Positions 7,843 to 17,370 of a stretch of 43,606 nt of DNA are shown here, piece after piece; within the stretch, counting starts at the first letter, position 1, and every line of letters starts with the position of its first letter. The notes under the pieces were generated by a model. The model was not told where the DNA came from. It saw only the letters and a program-made list of their open reading frames with translations, and did no database searches. The stretch is from NCBI GenBank assembly GCA_020722415.1, contig DYKV01000002.1, positions 15,718-59,323 of the forward strand, read 5' to 3'. The translations under genes and the position numbers were made by a program. This stretch comes from Anaerolinea sp. Lineage in GTDB: Bacteria > Chloroflexota > Anaerolineae > Anaerolineales > UBA4823.

Positions 7843-10556
7843 TTTGGCACCAATTGATTTTTAATGGCAATCAACTCGGTAGTTGAGTGATTGATGATTT
7901 CGGGGTTGTTAATAAAACGAATATTTCCGATACATTTTTTACCCATGTAAATGCCAACAGGTAGGTTATGTGGTAATTTATTAATTACAATTTGTTTTGG
8001 CCATTTTTCTCGTTCAAGTGTCGGGAAATTTTCATAAAAGCGATTAAGAAACTCGTCTAGTGTTACATAGCTTCCAGGTGCTTTTACACATTGCTCATCA
8101 ATGAAAATATCTAATGCGGATTTAGCGCTATCTTCCATTTGTGTCTTGCTGCTTGTAGTAACAGCAGGCAATCTTAATCTGTGCTCTACATCAGGGAGCG
8201 AGGTATTCATTAGGGTCCACATGAAATAAGGTGCCTCTTCCTGAAGGCGATCTAGCATGATTTTTTGTGGTACTTCGTGAGCCAGATGATCGACATAGAT
8301 CATGGTCACACGAGTATCACCGGGAAATATGGGCACATGGTCACGTGCGTTTGCGCATTGAATCCAGTGCGTTGTATTGGGCTGCAAATATACTTGCTTG
8401 TGTTTTGCATGAATAGGAATCACAAGTGATGTAACTAAATCTTTTAGCTTATTGTAGACTGAGGCAGCTTGGGCGCTAATGTTTTTCTCTTCAACGACAC
8501 ATAATACTGCACCCGCTAATTCCCCATTAAAATCATTTGGATTCGTCAGGGCTGAGTCCGCTCGCATCATGCCCCCTTGCATGAGAAGTGATATGGCTTC
8601 ATGCAACATGGATTTACCACTGCATTGCGGACCCCAGAGGTACAGATATGGCAGTGGTTCAAAAGGCTCTCGGATCATTAAGGCAATCCATTTAAGCAGA
8701 TAGTCATAGCCTGTATGGATGCCATTACGTTGTGCCCAGCTTAAATCACGTAAATATGGATTAAGGTCTGTGCCAACATGATTTAAAATCATGTCCCAGT
8801 GTGGGTGTGGGGAATCATTATCTTCCTCATAGGCTAGCGGAATGTATTTCAGCTTAGGGGCTTTTAAATTCCATTGACGGTTTCCAGGAAACTCGTCTTG
8901 AAAAGGTAAATGAACAATGGTCCACCCGCTAGATAGCAGGGTACCAAACACTTTGTCAATGTCGGGTATGTCGAGTGAGGCAAGTTTTGATCGGGCATCA
9001 TCTTTATTGGTAAATATCCAAAAACCATTATTGTGTAAAATTCCCCAGCCGTATGTAGCTTTGTCACTTGAAATCAGGGAGCGAACGTGCTGGTCGATTA
9101 GATCATAATCAATATTATCATCATTTTTCAGCAACTTAATGTTGAACACTTTTGTCCATTTGCCTTTTTTATGCAGCCACCCTTCAAGTTGCTGAGGGTC
9201 ATGGGCATCATGCGCAATTTCAAGTTGTACACCTAACTTGCCTTTTATGACGGATACTTGCCGATTGCGCAATTCGGTAGGAATGTCAATGCGTTGACCC
9301 ATTGATCTAAAGGCTGAAACAACTGCATCTCCATTAAGAAATGAATAGCCACTGCCTTTGAGGTCAATGGGTTGACCTTCAAAAGCAGCGGCTGCGTCCT
9401 CCAATGAAAAAGGTCGGTTATAGTAGCAGTAAGTTTTTCCAGTACGCGATGTGCGCCAAGATGGATGTTCTGATGTATTCTGCCCGAAGCGATAAACAAT
9501 CCAGCCATCATTTTCAGTAGGAATACAATAACTGTTTGGTTTTCTAGGATCACGACCTTCGGATACTGTATCAAAATTACCCTTTAGCGGGTCGCCGGTT
9601 GCAGCCCGATCTTCAAAATATTGTTTGAGCAGCCGCGTGTGAGTTTGAAGCAGATGGTGGTCATCAAGCCATTGCGTAGTGTAGTTCGTGTACCCTTTCA
9701 AATCGTTAATTATTCGACGATGTTCCGTGCTCAATGGAACTCGCCGCTGGCTTGCTGCGTGCTGGATTACAGCATCTTCTTCATCGGCAGGTATACCGCT
9801 AATTCGGACTTTTGAACGTTTTCTAGCCGCAACATCAACATACAGGTGCCAATTGTCAGGTACTTGCATATAGGCACGTGACCCATCTGGCAGCACATTG
9901 TCTTTAATAAGTGTTAGTCCACCGTTATCTTTAGTCATCTTTCGATGCCATACCCACATGTTACCACCGCCTACATCCATATTTGCTTGAAAATCAAATC
10001 CAATCCGGCGTGAGATTTCTTTCAAGCAGGCAATCATCAATGCTGCATGTTCAGTGTGGTTGACCGTAGTAGGTAGATTGTCAGGATCAAATTCAAGATA
10101 CAAGTGCAGACCGCCACCACCCGTGCTTTTGAGAACTAGCAATTCTGGTACTTCAAGTGCTCGTCTCTGAATCTCAGCAAGTTGATCGTCGGATACACCC
10201 ACTCCTTTAGCGTGCCCGGTGATGGCATCAAAATCAAATCCGCCGCGAATAGATTTCTGTTGGACGAAGTTCCAACCAGTCATGCCAATTGCTTCGGCGT
10301 GACGATCTAATGGCCAGTTTAATTCATGGTCGTTGTTGATTGGTTCCGAGTTGGCATTCTTTGGAATACGGAAATTGTACCACTTGTACAAAAGATTGTT
10401 ATGGGTGTATACACCTGTTCGCCCGTTGACAGCTTCCCCATTATCCTGAGCGACGAGCACTTGAACCTCCATTTCAGGATTATACCAACGGGCGACCCGG
10501 TCATAATTGTGTGGAAACACCTCAAAGAATTTAACGATCTGTTCGCTTGCTCGCAT
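7839..10556 (-). CDS. Primase(-polymerase)/SF3-type helicase fusion
   Basis: N-terminal AEP-like segment (GGFDFDAI...LVLKSTGGGGLHLYLEFD...GGGNMWVWHRKMTKD) and C-terminal Walker A YLWGPQCSGKSML with downstream AVLCVVEEKN and WIQCANARDHVPI, as in D5/SF3-like primase-helicases. Confidence 0.75.
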   Translation of the reverse strand: MRASEQIVKFFEVFPHNYDRVARWYNPEMEVQVLVAQDNGEAVNGRTGVYTHNNLLYKWYNFRIPKNANSEPINNDHELNWPLDRHAEAIGMTGWNFVQQKSIRGGFDFDAITGHAKGVGVSDDQLAEIQRRALEVPELLVLKSTGGGGLHLYLEFDPDNLPTTVNHTEHAALMIACLKEISRRIGFDFQANMDVGGGNMWVWHRKMTKDNGGLTLIKDNVLPDGSRAYMQVPDNWHLYVDVAARKRSKVRISGIPADEEDAVIQHAASQRRVPLSTEHRRIINDLKGYTNYTTQWLDDHHLLQTHTRLLKQYFEDRAATGDPLKGNFDTVSEGRDPRKPNSYCIPTENDGWIVYRFGQNTSEHPSWRTSRTGKTYCYYNRPFSLEDAAAAFEGQPIDLKGSGYSFLNGDAVVSAFRSMGQRIDIPTELRNRQVSVIKGKLGVQLEIAHDAHDPQQLEGWLHKKGKWTKVFNIKLLKNDDNIDYDLIDQHVRSLISSDKATYGWGILHNNGFWIFTNKDDARSKLASLDIPDIDKVFGTLLSSGWTIVHLPFQDEFPGNRQWNLKAPKLKYIPLAYEEDNDSPHPHWDMILNHVGTDLNPYLRDLSWAQRNGIHTGYDYLLKWIALMIREPFEPLPYLYLWGPQCSGKSMLHEAISLLMQGGMMRADSALTNPNDFNGELAGAVLCVVEEKNISAQAASVYNKLKDLVTSLVIPIHAKHKQVYLQPNTTHWIQCANARDHVPIFPGDTRVTMIYVDHLAHEVPQKIMLDRLQEEAPYFMWTLMNTSLPDVEHRLRLPAVTTSSKTQMEDSAKSALDIFIDEQCVKAPGSYVTLDEFLNRFYENFPTLEREKWPKQIVINKLPHNLPVGIYMGKKCIGNIRFINNPEIINHSTTELIAIKNQLVPK

Positions 10557-10594
10557 ATTTACCTCAAAGATAACACTTTTAGTCTAGCTATTTA

Positions 10595-10676
10595 ATATAA
10601 ACGCCAAAATCACCTTTAATGTTCGTGTAAAATCAATTTTTTCAATGAACATTTAGGCTGGATTTGGCGTTTATAT
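10595..10676. promoter_or_regulatory. Divergent intergenic region with imperfect inverted repeat (30-nt arms, 25/30 matching, 22-nt spacer)
   Basis: Left arm 10595-10624 atataaacgccaaaatcacctttaatgttc. Right arm 10647-10676 has reverse complement atataaacgccaaatccagcctaaatgttc. Lies between divergent genes. Confidence 0.75.
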
Positions 10677-10695
10677 ATATTAAAGGGTTTTTATT

Positions 10696-10974
10696 ATGCA
10701 TATGATACCAAGGCTGCTTCCAGATGGAGTACTGGTTTACCCTAAAAAGGGTACACCACCACCGGTCCCCGAGGGTTATCGCCGGAAGTCTGATAACTTG
10801 ACAAGCCCAGATGCTTGGATTATGCTTCCATTGTGGCGAGATTGCCCATTTCGAATTTGTGAAACAAGCAGGCGAGAGGATTGCCGCTGTATCACCTATG
10901 TTTATTTTTGTGGCCATCCTCATTATAATCGTCCTCGATTAACCATTTCCATGTGCAAATCTTGTACCCTATGA
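10696..10974 (+). CDS. Small Cys-rich protein C, related to proteins A/B
   Basis: PPPVPEGYRR...CPFRICETSRREDCRC...MCKSC parallels PPPCPEGYHP...CPKRI...CSDC in the 5157-5879 ORF. Confidence 0.6.
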   Translation: MHMIPRLLPDGVLVYPKKGTPPPVPEGYRRKSDNLTSPDAWIMLPLWRDCPFRICETSRREDCRCITYVYFCGHPHYNRPRLTISMCKSCTL

Positions 10975-11942
10975 CACACCAGCGCTCATATAAACTTATA
11001 CCGATTCAGTTAATCAATTTTCCGCCTGCGCTGCTTCGATTGATTAACCGGCGTACATTAGAATACATAGAGTTACGAGATTCCATAAAATCGGTCGGAT
11101 TGTTAAATTCGATATGTGTTCGCCCAATATCAAACCAATATCGAAGTAACTATTATGATATAATTGATGGTGTGCATAGGTACGTAATTTGCAAGGATTT
11201 AGGTTGGACAGAGATGCCGTGTATTGTGCTTGAAGGTGTTACAAATGAGGAATTACCGTGGCTTCAAATGCAAGCAAATGCTCATAGACGAACGACTTCT
11301 CCCGCTGAGTATGCGGCACTAATTCGCAAGCTACTTATAGAAAAACCTGATATGAGCATTGATGAATTGTGTGCCCGGTTGAATAAAAAACCCACCTGGG
11401 TTAAGCAAGTTCTATCTTTGTTGCAATTATGCGATGAAGCAAAGAAAGCTGTTGCATTAGAGCAACTTCCCCTATTATCGGCTTATGCATTAGCGAAGTT
11501 ACCTAAGAAAATACAAGAATGCTTGTTGCCTTGGGCTTTAGTAATGGCATCCTCTAAGTTTGTAGAGGTATGTGGTAGCATTATTCGTGGGTATCGTGAG
11601 GCAAAATCTCGTGCGAATTTAGAGGCTTTTCTCACAGAATCATTCGACACTCCAAAGTTCCTGCGATCTTTCAAGCAGATTTGCTTGGAGCATTCAGTTG
11701 GTACAGTAGGGGCGGTATTGATTCAGCAGTATGCTTTGGAACGTCCAATTGATGCATGGCGAATGGCTTTGGCATGGGTTTTGCATATTGATCCAATATC
11801 TACTAAGATATTTAAGACTAAACTTGAACGGAAGCAGCGGGCCTTGAATGAATTAGCAATGACTAAGAAGATGGATAAAAAACGTGAAATTCAAGCTATG
11901 AAAATGAAAATTGAAGGGGATTCGCGAGAAATTTTAACTTGA
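10971..11942 (+). CDS. ParB-like nuclease/DNA-binding domain protein
   Basis: Y(I)ELRDSIKSVGLLNSICVRP...YDIIDGVHRYVICKDLGWTEMPCIVLEG...QANAHRRTTSPAEYAALI. ATG at 10971 preferred over the 10953 ORF start. Confidence 0.85.
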   Translation: MTHQRSYKLIPIQLINFPPALLRLINRRTLEYIELRDSIKSVGLLNSICVRPISNQYRSNYYDIIDGVHRYVICKDLGWTEMPCIVLEGVTNEELPWLQMQANAHRRTTSPAEYAALIRKLLIEKPDMSIDELCARLNKKPTWVKQVLSLLQLCDEAKKAVALEQLPLLSAYALAKLPKKIQECLLPWALVMASSKFVEVCGSIIRGYREAKSRANLEAFLTESFDTPKFLRSFKQICLEHSVGTVGAVLIQQYALERPIDAWRMALAWVLHIDPISTKIFKTKLERKQRALNELAMTKKMDKKREIQAMKMKIEGDSREILT

Positions 11943-11987
11943 TTGGCGTTTGGTTTATGGCTTCTTTAACCCTTTGGAGTTCTGTTT

Positions 11988-12737
11988 ATGTCAAATGAAT
12001 TGGTTTCCGTTGATTTGTCTGATATGTTGCCTTCGGTTGCTGGTGGATTGAGTATCGCAAGTACTGTGTTCAATGATCTTGCGAAGGGTAGTGAGTTTAT
12101 TGGCCGTATTCAACTTTATACAAAGGGCCAATATGTTGATCGTGGTCTGATTCGTCCTGGCAGATATGGTGTTCCCAAGAGTGATGATCAGATTGAAGAC
12201 CTTGGTGAAGAGATTGATATCATTCCGTTGTGTTGTCGAGCTAAGGCTTTAGACCTTCGGGATCATGATGCAATCATCACGTCCTATGAGCCTGAGACGG
12301 ATACATTTCAGACAATCAAAGCCTTAGCTGGGGAATCGAATTCGGGTTGTATGTATGGCCCAACGTTCCTGGTGTTTGAGCGAAGTACTGGCACATTGTA
12401 TGAGTTGTTTTGTGGCACGAAGTCAATGCGAAATGAAGCCGGTAAGATTGGACAGTTTTTGCCGTTGTCTAAGAATGAGGCAGAAGCATTGGAAGCTCGT
12501 ACTGGCAAGCCGGTAGCTCCACATGGTCCACTGGCTTGCACTCTCAAGGTAAAGTATGTCAAGAAAGGCAACTGGGGTTGGCATGTTCCAGTGGCGGTGC
12601 CTTGTTCAACACCGTTTACCAATCTTCCTTCAATTGACACCTTAAAAGCTGAAGTGGCCCGTTTCATGGAAGCCAAGAGTTCAACGGTGGAGAAGGTTGA
12701 GGAAGGTGTAGCTGCAACAAAACGGCGTACCAGATAA
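11988..12737 (+). CDS. Conserved-type phage hypothetical protein
   Basis: 249-aa ORF with good start context, followed directly by a strong terminator. Confidence 0.7.
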   Translation: MSNELVSVDLSDMLPSVAGGLSIASTVFNDLAKGSEFIGRIQLYTKGQYVDRGLIRPGRYGVPKSDDQIEDLGEEIDIIPLCCRAKALDLRDHDAIITSYEPETDTFQTIKALAGESNSGCMYGPTFLVFERSTGTLYELFCGTKSMRNEAGKIGQFLPLSKNEAEALEARTGKPVAPHGPLACTLKVKYVKKGNWGWHVPVAVPCSTPFTNLPSIDTLKAEVARFMEAKSSTVEKVEEGVAATKRRTR

Positions 12738-12743
12738 GGGAAC

Positions 12744-12780
12744 AAGTCTAGGGTAGTCAGGTACTACCCTAGACTTTTAT
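12744..12780 (+). terminator. Rho-independent terminator
   Basis: Perfect stem AGTCTAGGGTAGT-CAGGT-ACTACCCTAGACT (12745-12775) followed by tttatattttt. Confidence 0.92.
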
Positions 12781-12804
12781 ATTTTTAACAACGAAAGGTA
12801 TTTT

Positions 12805-12960
12805 ATGGACAATTTGTTAACGTATGCTGGAATTGTTTATGTTACGGTGGTTGTAGTCAAGGTTGTCAATGCAGGGACAGTTACGAAGGAAACCGTTGTA
12901 GCCGCTTTAAAGTGGCCTTACGATTTGGTCATGGCTATTGTCAATAAGGTTCGAGAGTAA
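12805..12960 (+). CDS. Small hydrophobic protein (51 aa)
   Basis: Manual translation MDNLLTYAGIVYVTVVVVKVVNAGTVTKETVVAALKWPYDLVMAIVNKVRE. Preceded by acgaaaggta. Not in the supplied ORF list (below length cut-off). Confidence 0.6.
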   Translation: MDNLLTYAGIVYVTVVVVKVVNAGTVTKETVVAALKWPYDLVMAIVNKVRE

Positions 12961-12965
12961 TATCA

Positions 12966-13148
12966 ATGCAAAAGACGCTCGAAGCTGTGACAGTTTTCGC
13001 ACTTGGATTTTATTCAGGTGGGCTAACATTTTTGATGACTGTGTGCCATGCAAGGACTGGTGCAATTACCATAAATGATCTCGGGACAATGGTTCTTTGG
13101 CCACTTGAAGTGGTTGACTATTGGCTCAAAGTAGTGCTTGGTAGTTAA
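12966..13148 (+). CDS. Small hydrophobic protein (60 aa), possible paralogue of the preceding ORF
   Basis: MQKTLEAVTVFALGFYSGGLTFLMTVCHARTGAITINDLGTMVLWPLEVVDYWLKVVLGS. Shares the G-x-[IV]-T...WP pattern; ends just before a terminator. Confidence 0.6.
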   Translation: MQKTLEAVTVFALGFYSGGLTFLMTVCHARTGAITINDLGTMVLWPLEVVDYWLKVVLGS

Positions 13149-13163
13149 CCCGCATTGGTTCGG

Positions 13164-13199
13164 CGGGAGCCGATGCTAGCTCGGCTCCCGTAGTTTTTA
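13164..13199 (+). terminator. Rho-independent terminator
   Basis: CGGGAGCCGA-tgctagc-TCGGCTCCCG (13164-13190) followed by tagttttta. Confidence 0.92.
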
Positions 13200-13228
13200 G
13201 TGCATCGATTTTCGGAGGTTTAGGAACA

Positions 13229-13729
13229 GTGGATCAAAAATGGTTACGGGACGGTATGCGTTTAGCCTACCAAATTGCAGAACAGTTAAGCCCAGACCCC
13301 AGCACTCGCGTCGGTGCTTTGCTGTTTCATCCTGAACGTCAAAATGTTTTATTTGGTGTAAATCATCTTCTGACCGGTTATCCAAAAACACCTGCCGATT
13401 TAACCGATCGTACCCGTAAGTACAAGTTGATTGAGCACGCGGAACGTGATGTGATTTACAAGGCTGCACGTATGGGTTATCCAACGGAAGGTGCTATCTT
13501 AGTTTGTCCGTGGGCAGCTTGTACAGATTGTGCACGAGCAATCTGTCTATCTGGAATTATTCGTGTTATATCTCACGCTAATGCACTTGAACAGACACCT
13601 AAACGCTGGCAAGAGGATTTGCAGATTGCAAAAGAATTGTTTGAGTCAGCGGGTGTGGATTATGTCTTCTGGCGCGGCGAGGTTGGTGAGTGTCAAAATC
13701 TGTTTAATGGAAGGTATTGGAAACCGTGA
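13229..13729 (+). CDS. dCMP/cytidine deaminase-family protein
   Basis: Zinc motifs HAERDVIYKAARMG and PWAACTDCARAI. GTG start behind GGAGG. Confidence 0.88.
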   Translation: MDQKWLRDGMRLAYQIAEQLSPDPSTRVGALLFHPERQNVLFGVNHLLTGYPKTPADLTDRTRKYKLIEHAERDVIYKAARMGYPTEGAILVCPWAACTDCARAICLSGIIRVISHANALEQTPKRWQEDLQIAKELFESAGVDYVFWRGEVGECQNLFNGRYWKP

Positions 13730-14244
13730 CTCCGAGTGCTGCTATCATTACTGCGCCGCATCTAAATCAAAACATATTTCTGCCAGTTTGCCAGAATATG
13801 TTAGGATATTCTCCTGCGCGGGCCGCAGATGCCGCCAATTTGACCGGGGTACCGCATTTAATGTCTATTTTGGCAGCATTCAAGAATAAGAATACTCCTG
13901 CTACAATAAAAGCGGCACGCGATATTTATGATTTAATTCATTTCAATTGCTTAATTGCTGCCGATGATTATGATATGATTTCTATATTGGAAGTTTTATC
14001 CGGTATGCCATTTGTAGCAACTGAAACATTAGTGCGTGGTGTTCAAGCGGTTGTTGTTGGTGGGACCTTGCATGAATGGCGTGATGCTATTTATCGAGGA
14101 TGCCGTTTGGATCAAACAACACAAGTGCGTGCATGTTTTGATAAGTTATATTTACAATTTGTGCAACTCGGTTTGACGGATATTTTTGGTCGAACCAAGC
14201 ATCAGGCAGCCGATCAAACTTTTTATTTGGAGGAAAACCGATAA
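13717..14244 (+). CDS. Hypothetical protein
   Basis: 175-aa ORF overlapping the deaminase 3' end. Start is TTG at 13717 or GTG at about 13726. Confidence 0.6.
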   Translation: METVTPSAAIITAPHLNQNIFLPVCQNMLGYSPARAADAANLTGVPHLMSILAAFKNKNTPATIKAARDIYDLIHFNCLIAADDYDMISILEVLSGMPFVATETLVRGVQAVVVGGTLHEWRDAIYRGCRLDQTTQVRACFDKLYLQFVQLGLTDIFGRTKHQAADQTFYLEENR

Positions 14245-14257
14245 CAGGATTTAATTC

Positions 14258-16201
14258 ATGGCAATTCCGCTAAATACACCTTTTGACATTAAGCTGGTAA
14301 CTGAAACAAAATCTGGTGGGCGAATTAAAGTCCCTTCTCGACTTTGTGTTACTAATACCCGTATCGAGTTCTTGAAATCACCCTTTGCATTGAAGGATGA
14401 AATTAAAGTGATGCGTGGTGCCAAGTGGCACGGTTTCGATGATCCGCCTAAGAAAATCTGGTCGGTAGATAATTGCTTTCGTAACTGGTTTCAGTTGCGT
14501 TATCTAATGGGTGAGAATCCTTATGAATGGTTTGATCGACCATTGCAACATTTTACTTATGACCGTCCACTTATGTCCCATCAGCGTGATCTGTCGGATG
14601 CTGGTTTAACTTACCATTATCAGATTTGGGCAGCTCAACCAGGGGTTGGAAAGAGTCTTTCAGCTATTGAAGTGATGGAGCACTCTGGTAAACGTAAGTG
14701 GTGGTGGATTGGCCCCAAATCTGGCTTGTATGCAGTGGAGCGCGAATTCAAGAAATGGGAAATTAGTCCAGAGCTATATATTGAGATAATGACCTACGAG
14801 GGTCTAGTTAAACGTATGTCTAATTGGAAGTCTGGTGATAAGGCACCAATGGGTGTTGTTTTGGATGAATCTAGTCGATTGAAAACTGCTAATGCTCAAA
14901 GAACACAAGCAGCACAGGCATTGGCTGATGGCATCCGTAATGATTGGGGGATGGAAGGCTATGTTATTCTAATGTCAGGCACGCCATCACCTAAGTCACC
15001 GGTTGACTGGTGGTCACAAGCAGAAATAGCATGGCCGGGCTTTCTTCGTGAAGGGTCTGTTGACGCTTTTAAGTTTAGGCTTGGTATTCATCGTAAAGAA
15101 GAAGGCACTCTTGGCAATGCGTTTTTCCAGTTAGTTAGCTGGCGTGATGATGAGCGCAAGTGTGAGGTTTGCGGAGAATATGAGAATGAAGGCAAACATA
15201 AGCATCTCCCCGGCGTCTTGGATGATCCAGACCTCCATGATTTTAAGCCATGCAAGAATGAAGTTGCGCTTCTGTATGAGCGCCTGAAGGGTCTTGTGGT
15301 CGTTAAGCACAAGAAAGATTGCTTAGATTTGCCGGATAAGCGGTATCGTGTAATTAAATGTCAGCCTTCGCCTGCAACCTTGCGTGTGGCATCAACATTA
15401 CTGAAGACAGCGCCTAATACAATCACTGGTTTGACGTGGCTGCGTGAATTGAGCGATGGCTTTCAATACAGGGACAAGGTTGTCGGCAAAGAAACCTGTC
15501 CAGTATGTAATGGAAAATGTACGTGCAAGTATTGGGTTGACCCTAATGATCAAGAGCGAGCGTTCACAATGGTTGATATGCTCGACTCTGAGTATGTTGC
15601 AACCTTGAAGCAGATGGACCTGACTTGTGCTACTTGTAATGGTACTGGTGAAGTTAACAAGTATGAGCGGATTGTTAAGGAAGTTCCTTGCCCGAAGGAC
15701 GAAGCTCTGTTGGATTTGCTTGATGAAAATGAAGAGTGTGGGCGAATGGTGGTGTTCACAGGCTTCACGGGCTCAGTTGATCGTGTGACTCGAATTTGTT
15801 TGAAGCATAAATGGGATGTTGTGCGTGTTGACGGTCGTGGCTGGTTAGTTTATCGGTGTGATGGGCAGCCGACAAACGAAAAGCCATTGGACTATTGGGC
15901 TGATTTTAACAATCCGCGAGTATGTTTTGTAGCGCACCCAAAATCAGGCGGTATGTCACTGACATTGACGGAAGCCAGAACGGCGGTCTTTTTCTCAAAT
16001 GATTTTACACCTGAATCCAGGTCACAGGCTGAAGATCGTATTCATCGTCTTGGCACGGATATGAATAAAGGTGCAACCATTGTTGATTTGATCCATTTAC
16101 CTACTGATGACCATGTCCTTAGCGTCTTGCGGGATAATCGTCGCTTAGAGCTAATGACGCTTGGAGATTTTGAAAATGATTATGTTGGGGTGCCAGAATG
16201 A
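14258..16201 (+). CDS. SNF2-like superfamily 2 helicase with inserted zinc-binding Cys clusters
   Basis: Walker A AAQPGVGKSLSA, DESS box (VVLDESSRLK), MSGTPSPKS, C-terminal VVFTGFTGSVDRV...SQAEDRIHRLG. Inserts CEVCGEYENEGKH, CPVCNGKCTC, CATCNGTGEV. Confidence 0.9.
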   Translation: MAIPLNTPFDIKLVTETKSGGRIKVPSRLCVTNTRIEFLKSPFALKDEIKVMRGAKWHGFDDPPKKIWSVDNCFRNWFQLRYLMGENPYEWFDRPLQHFTYDRPLMSHQRDLSDAGLTYHYQIWAAQPGVGKSLSAIEVMEHSGKRKWWWIGPKSGLYAVEREFKKWEISPELYIEIMTYEGLVKRMSNWKSGDKAPMGVVLDESSRLKTANAQRTQAAQALADGIRNDWGMEGYVILMSGTPSPKSPVDWWSQAEIAWPGFLREGSVDAFKFRLGIHRKEEGTLGNAFFQLVSWRDDERKCEVCGEYENEGKHKHLPGVLDDPDLHDFKPCKNEVALLYERLKGLVVVKHKKDCLDLPDKRYRVIKCQPSPATLRVASTLLKTAPNTITGLTWLRELSDGFQYRDKVVGKETCPVCNGKCTCKYWVDPNDQERAFTMVDMLDSEYVATLKQMDLTCATCNGTGEVNKYERIVKEVPCPKDEALLDLLDENEECGRMVVFTGFTGSVDRVTRICLKHKWDVVRVDGRGWLVYRCDGQPTNEKPLDYWADFNNPRVCFVAHPKSGGMSLTLTEARTAVFFSNDFTPESRSQAEDRIHRLGTDMNKGATIVDLIHLPTDDHVLSVLRDNRRLELMTLGDFENDYVGVPE

Positions 16202-17370
16202 CACGGTGTATTGTCTGTGGTCATAAACATTTTTATCCTGTGTTTAATCCTGGTCCACAACCACTTGCTGCATTGAATCTACCTAATACTCAGGAAGAGG
16301 CAAAAGATGCTTTGCGTTTTCCGATGAAGTTCGTTGCATGTGCGTTCTGTGGGCATGTGTTTAATACAGATTTTGATTACACGATTGTTCCGTATGGTAA
16401 GGATTCTAACCGCATGTACAATAGTGGATGCGTGTGGTGCAACCACTTGCAATATGTTATTGATAAGTTGCTAAAATACCGTAGTCGATGGGAGTCTGGT
16501 ATCGCAATTGACATTGGGTGTGGTGATGGTCAATTCTTTAGTCGCTTGAAAAGCCAGATGCCACAAGCAACATATATCGGTTATGAACCCGGAGTCGAAG
16601 CGGAACGGATTCGGGATTTTACTGTAATAAGGGATTATTTTATTCCTGAGCGTGATCTGAAGCGTTTTCGACCATCGTTGTTAGTATGCCGGCATGTTTT
16701 GGAACATTTAGAGCAACCACGAGACTTTGTAGCAGAAATTGCTTATTGGTCCAGCATGTATGATCTGAAACCTCTGGTATTATTTGAAGTGCCCTGTATT
16801 GATAAAGCAATGCGGCTCGGTCGCATGTCTGATTTTTTATACGAACATGTTTCAAACTTTACGGCTCGTAGTTTTGGTTATCTGTTCGAGACGGCTGGTT
16901 TCACTTCGCTTGATACTGAAGTGTGTTATGACGACGAAGTGTTGGTAGGCTTGTTTGAATGTAATACAGTGCAACTCAATGTAATTCGGGATATAGCCAA
17001 ATTATTTCGGCAACAAGCCAAAAACTCTTTGAAGATGGTAAGCCAGCAGCTAGCTTGTATGCCAGCACCAATTTATTTTTGGGGTGGCACCGGCAAGTCC
17101 GCCGCATTTTTGAATACCTTTGGTGTGGATTCAGATCGTTTTCCGTATGTTGTTGATTCGGACCCAAGTAAGGTTGGTCGTTTTGTTCCTGGAACTAGTC
17201 AAAAGATCAGGTCGGTTGATTGGTTATTGGAACATGAGCCGGGTATAATTGTAATCACAACCCCTTGGCGAGCACGTGATATTTTCAAAGAAATACAACA
17301 ACGTGGTGTCCGATACAAGCAAGTAGTTGTTTTGTGGAAAGGCATGTTGCAACAATATGACAATGTTTAA
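16198..17370 (+). CDS. SAM-dependent methyltransferase with N-terminal zinc-binding domain (sugar C-methyltransferase-like)
   Basis: N-terminal CIVCGHKHFYPVFNPGPQPLAALNLP...CAFCGHVFN, SAM motif AIDIGCGDGQFFSRL, C-terminal YFWGGTGKSAAFLNTF...YVVDSDPSKVGRFVPGTSQKI, the three-part layout of the Methyltransf_13/23/14 C-methyltransferases. Confidence 0.85.
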   Translation: MTRCIVCGHKHFYPVFNPGPQPLAALNLPNTQEEAKDALRFPMKFVACAFCGHVFNTDFDYTIVPYGKDSNRMYNSGCVWCNHLQYVIDKLLKYRSRWESGIAIDIGCGDGQFFSRLKSQMPQATYIGYEPGVEAERIRDFTVIRDYFIPERDLKRFRPSLLVCRHVLEHLEQPRDFVAEIAYWSSMYDLKPLVLFEVPCIDKAMRLGRMSDFLYEHVSNFTARSFGYLFETAGFTSLDTEVCYDDEVLVGLFECNTVQLNVIRDIAKLFRQQAKNSLKMVSQQLACMPAPIYFWGGTGKSAAFLNTFGVDSDRFPYVVDSDPSKVGRFVPGTSQKIRSVDWLLEHEPGIIVITTPWRARDIFKEIQQRGVRYKQVVVLWKGMLQQYDNV

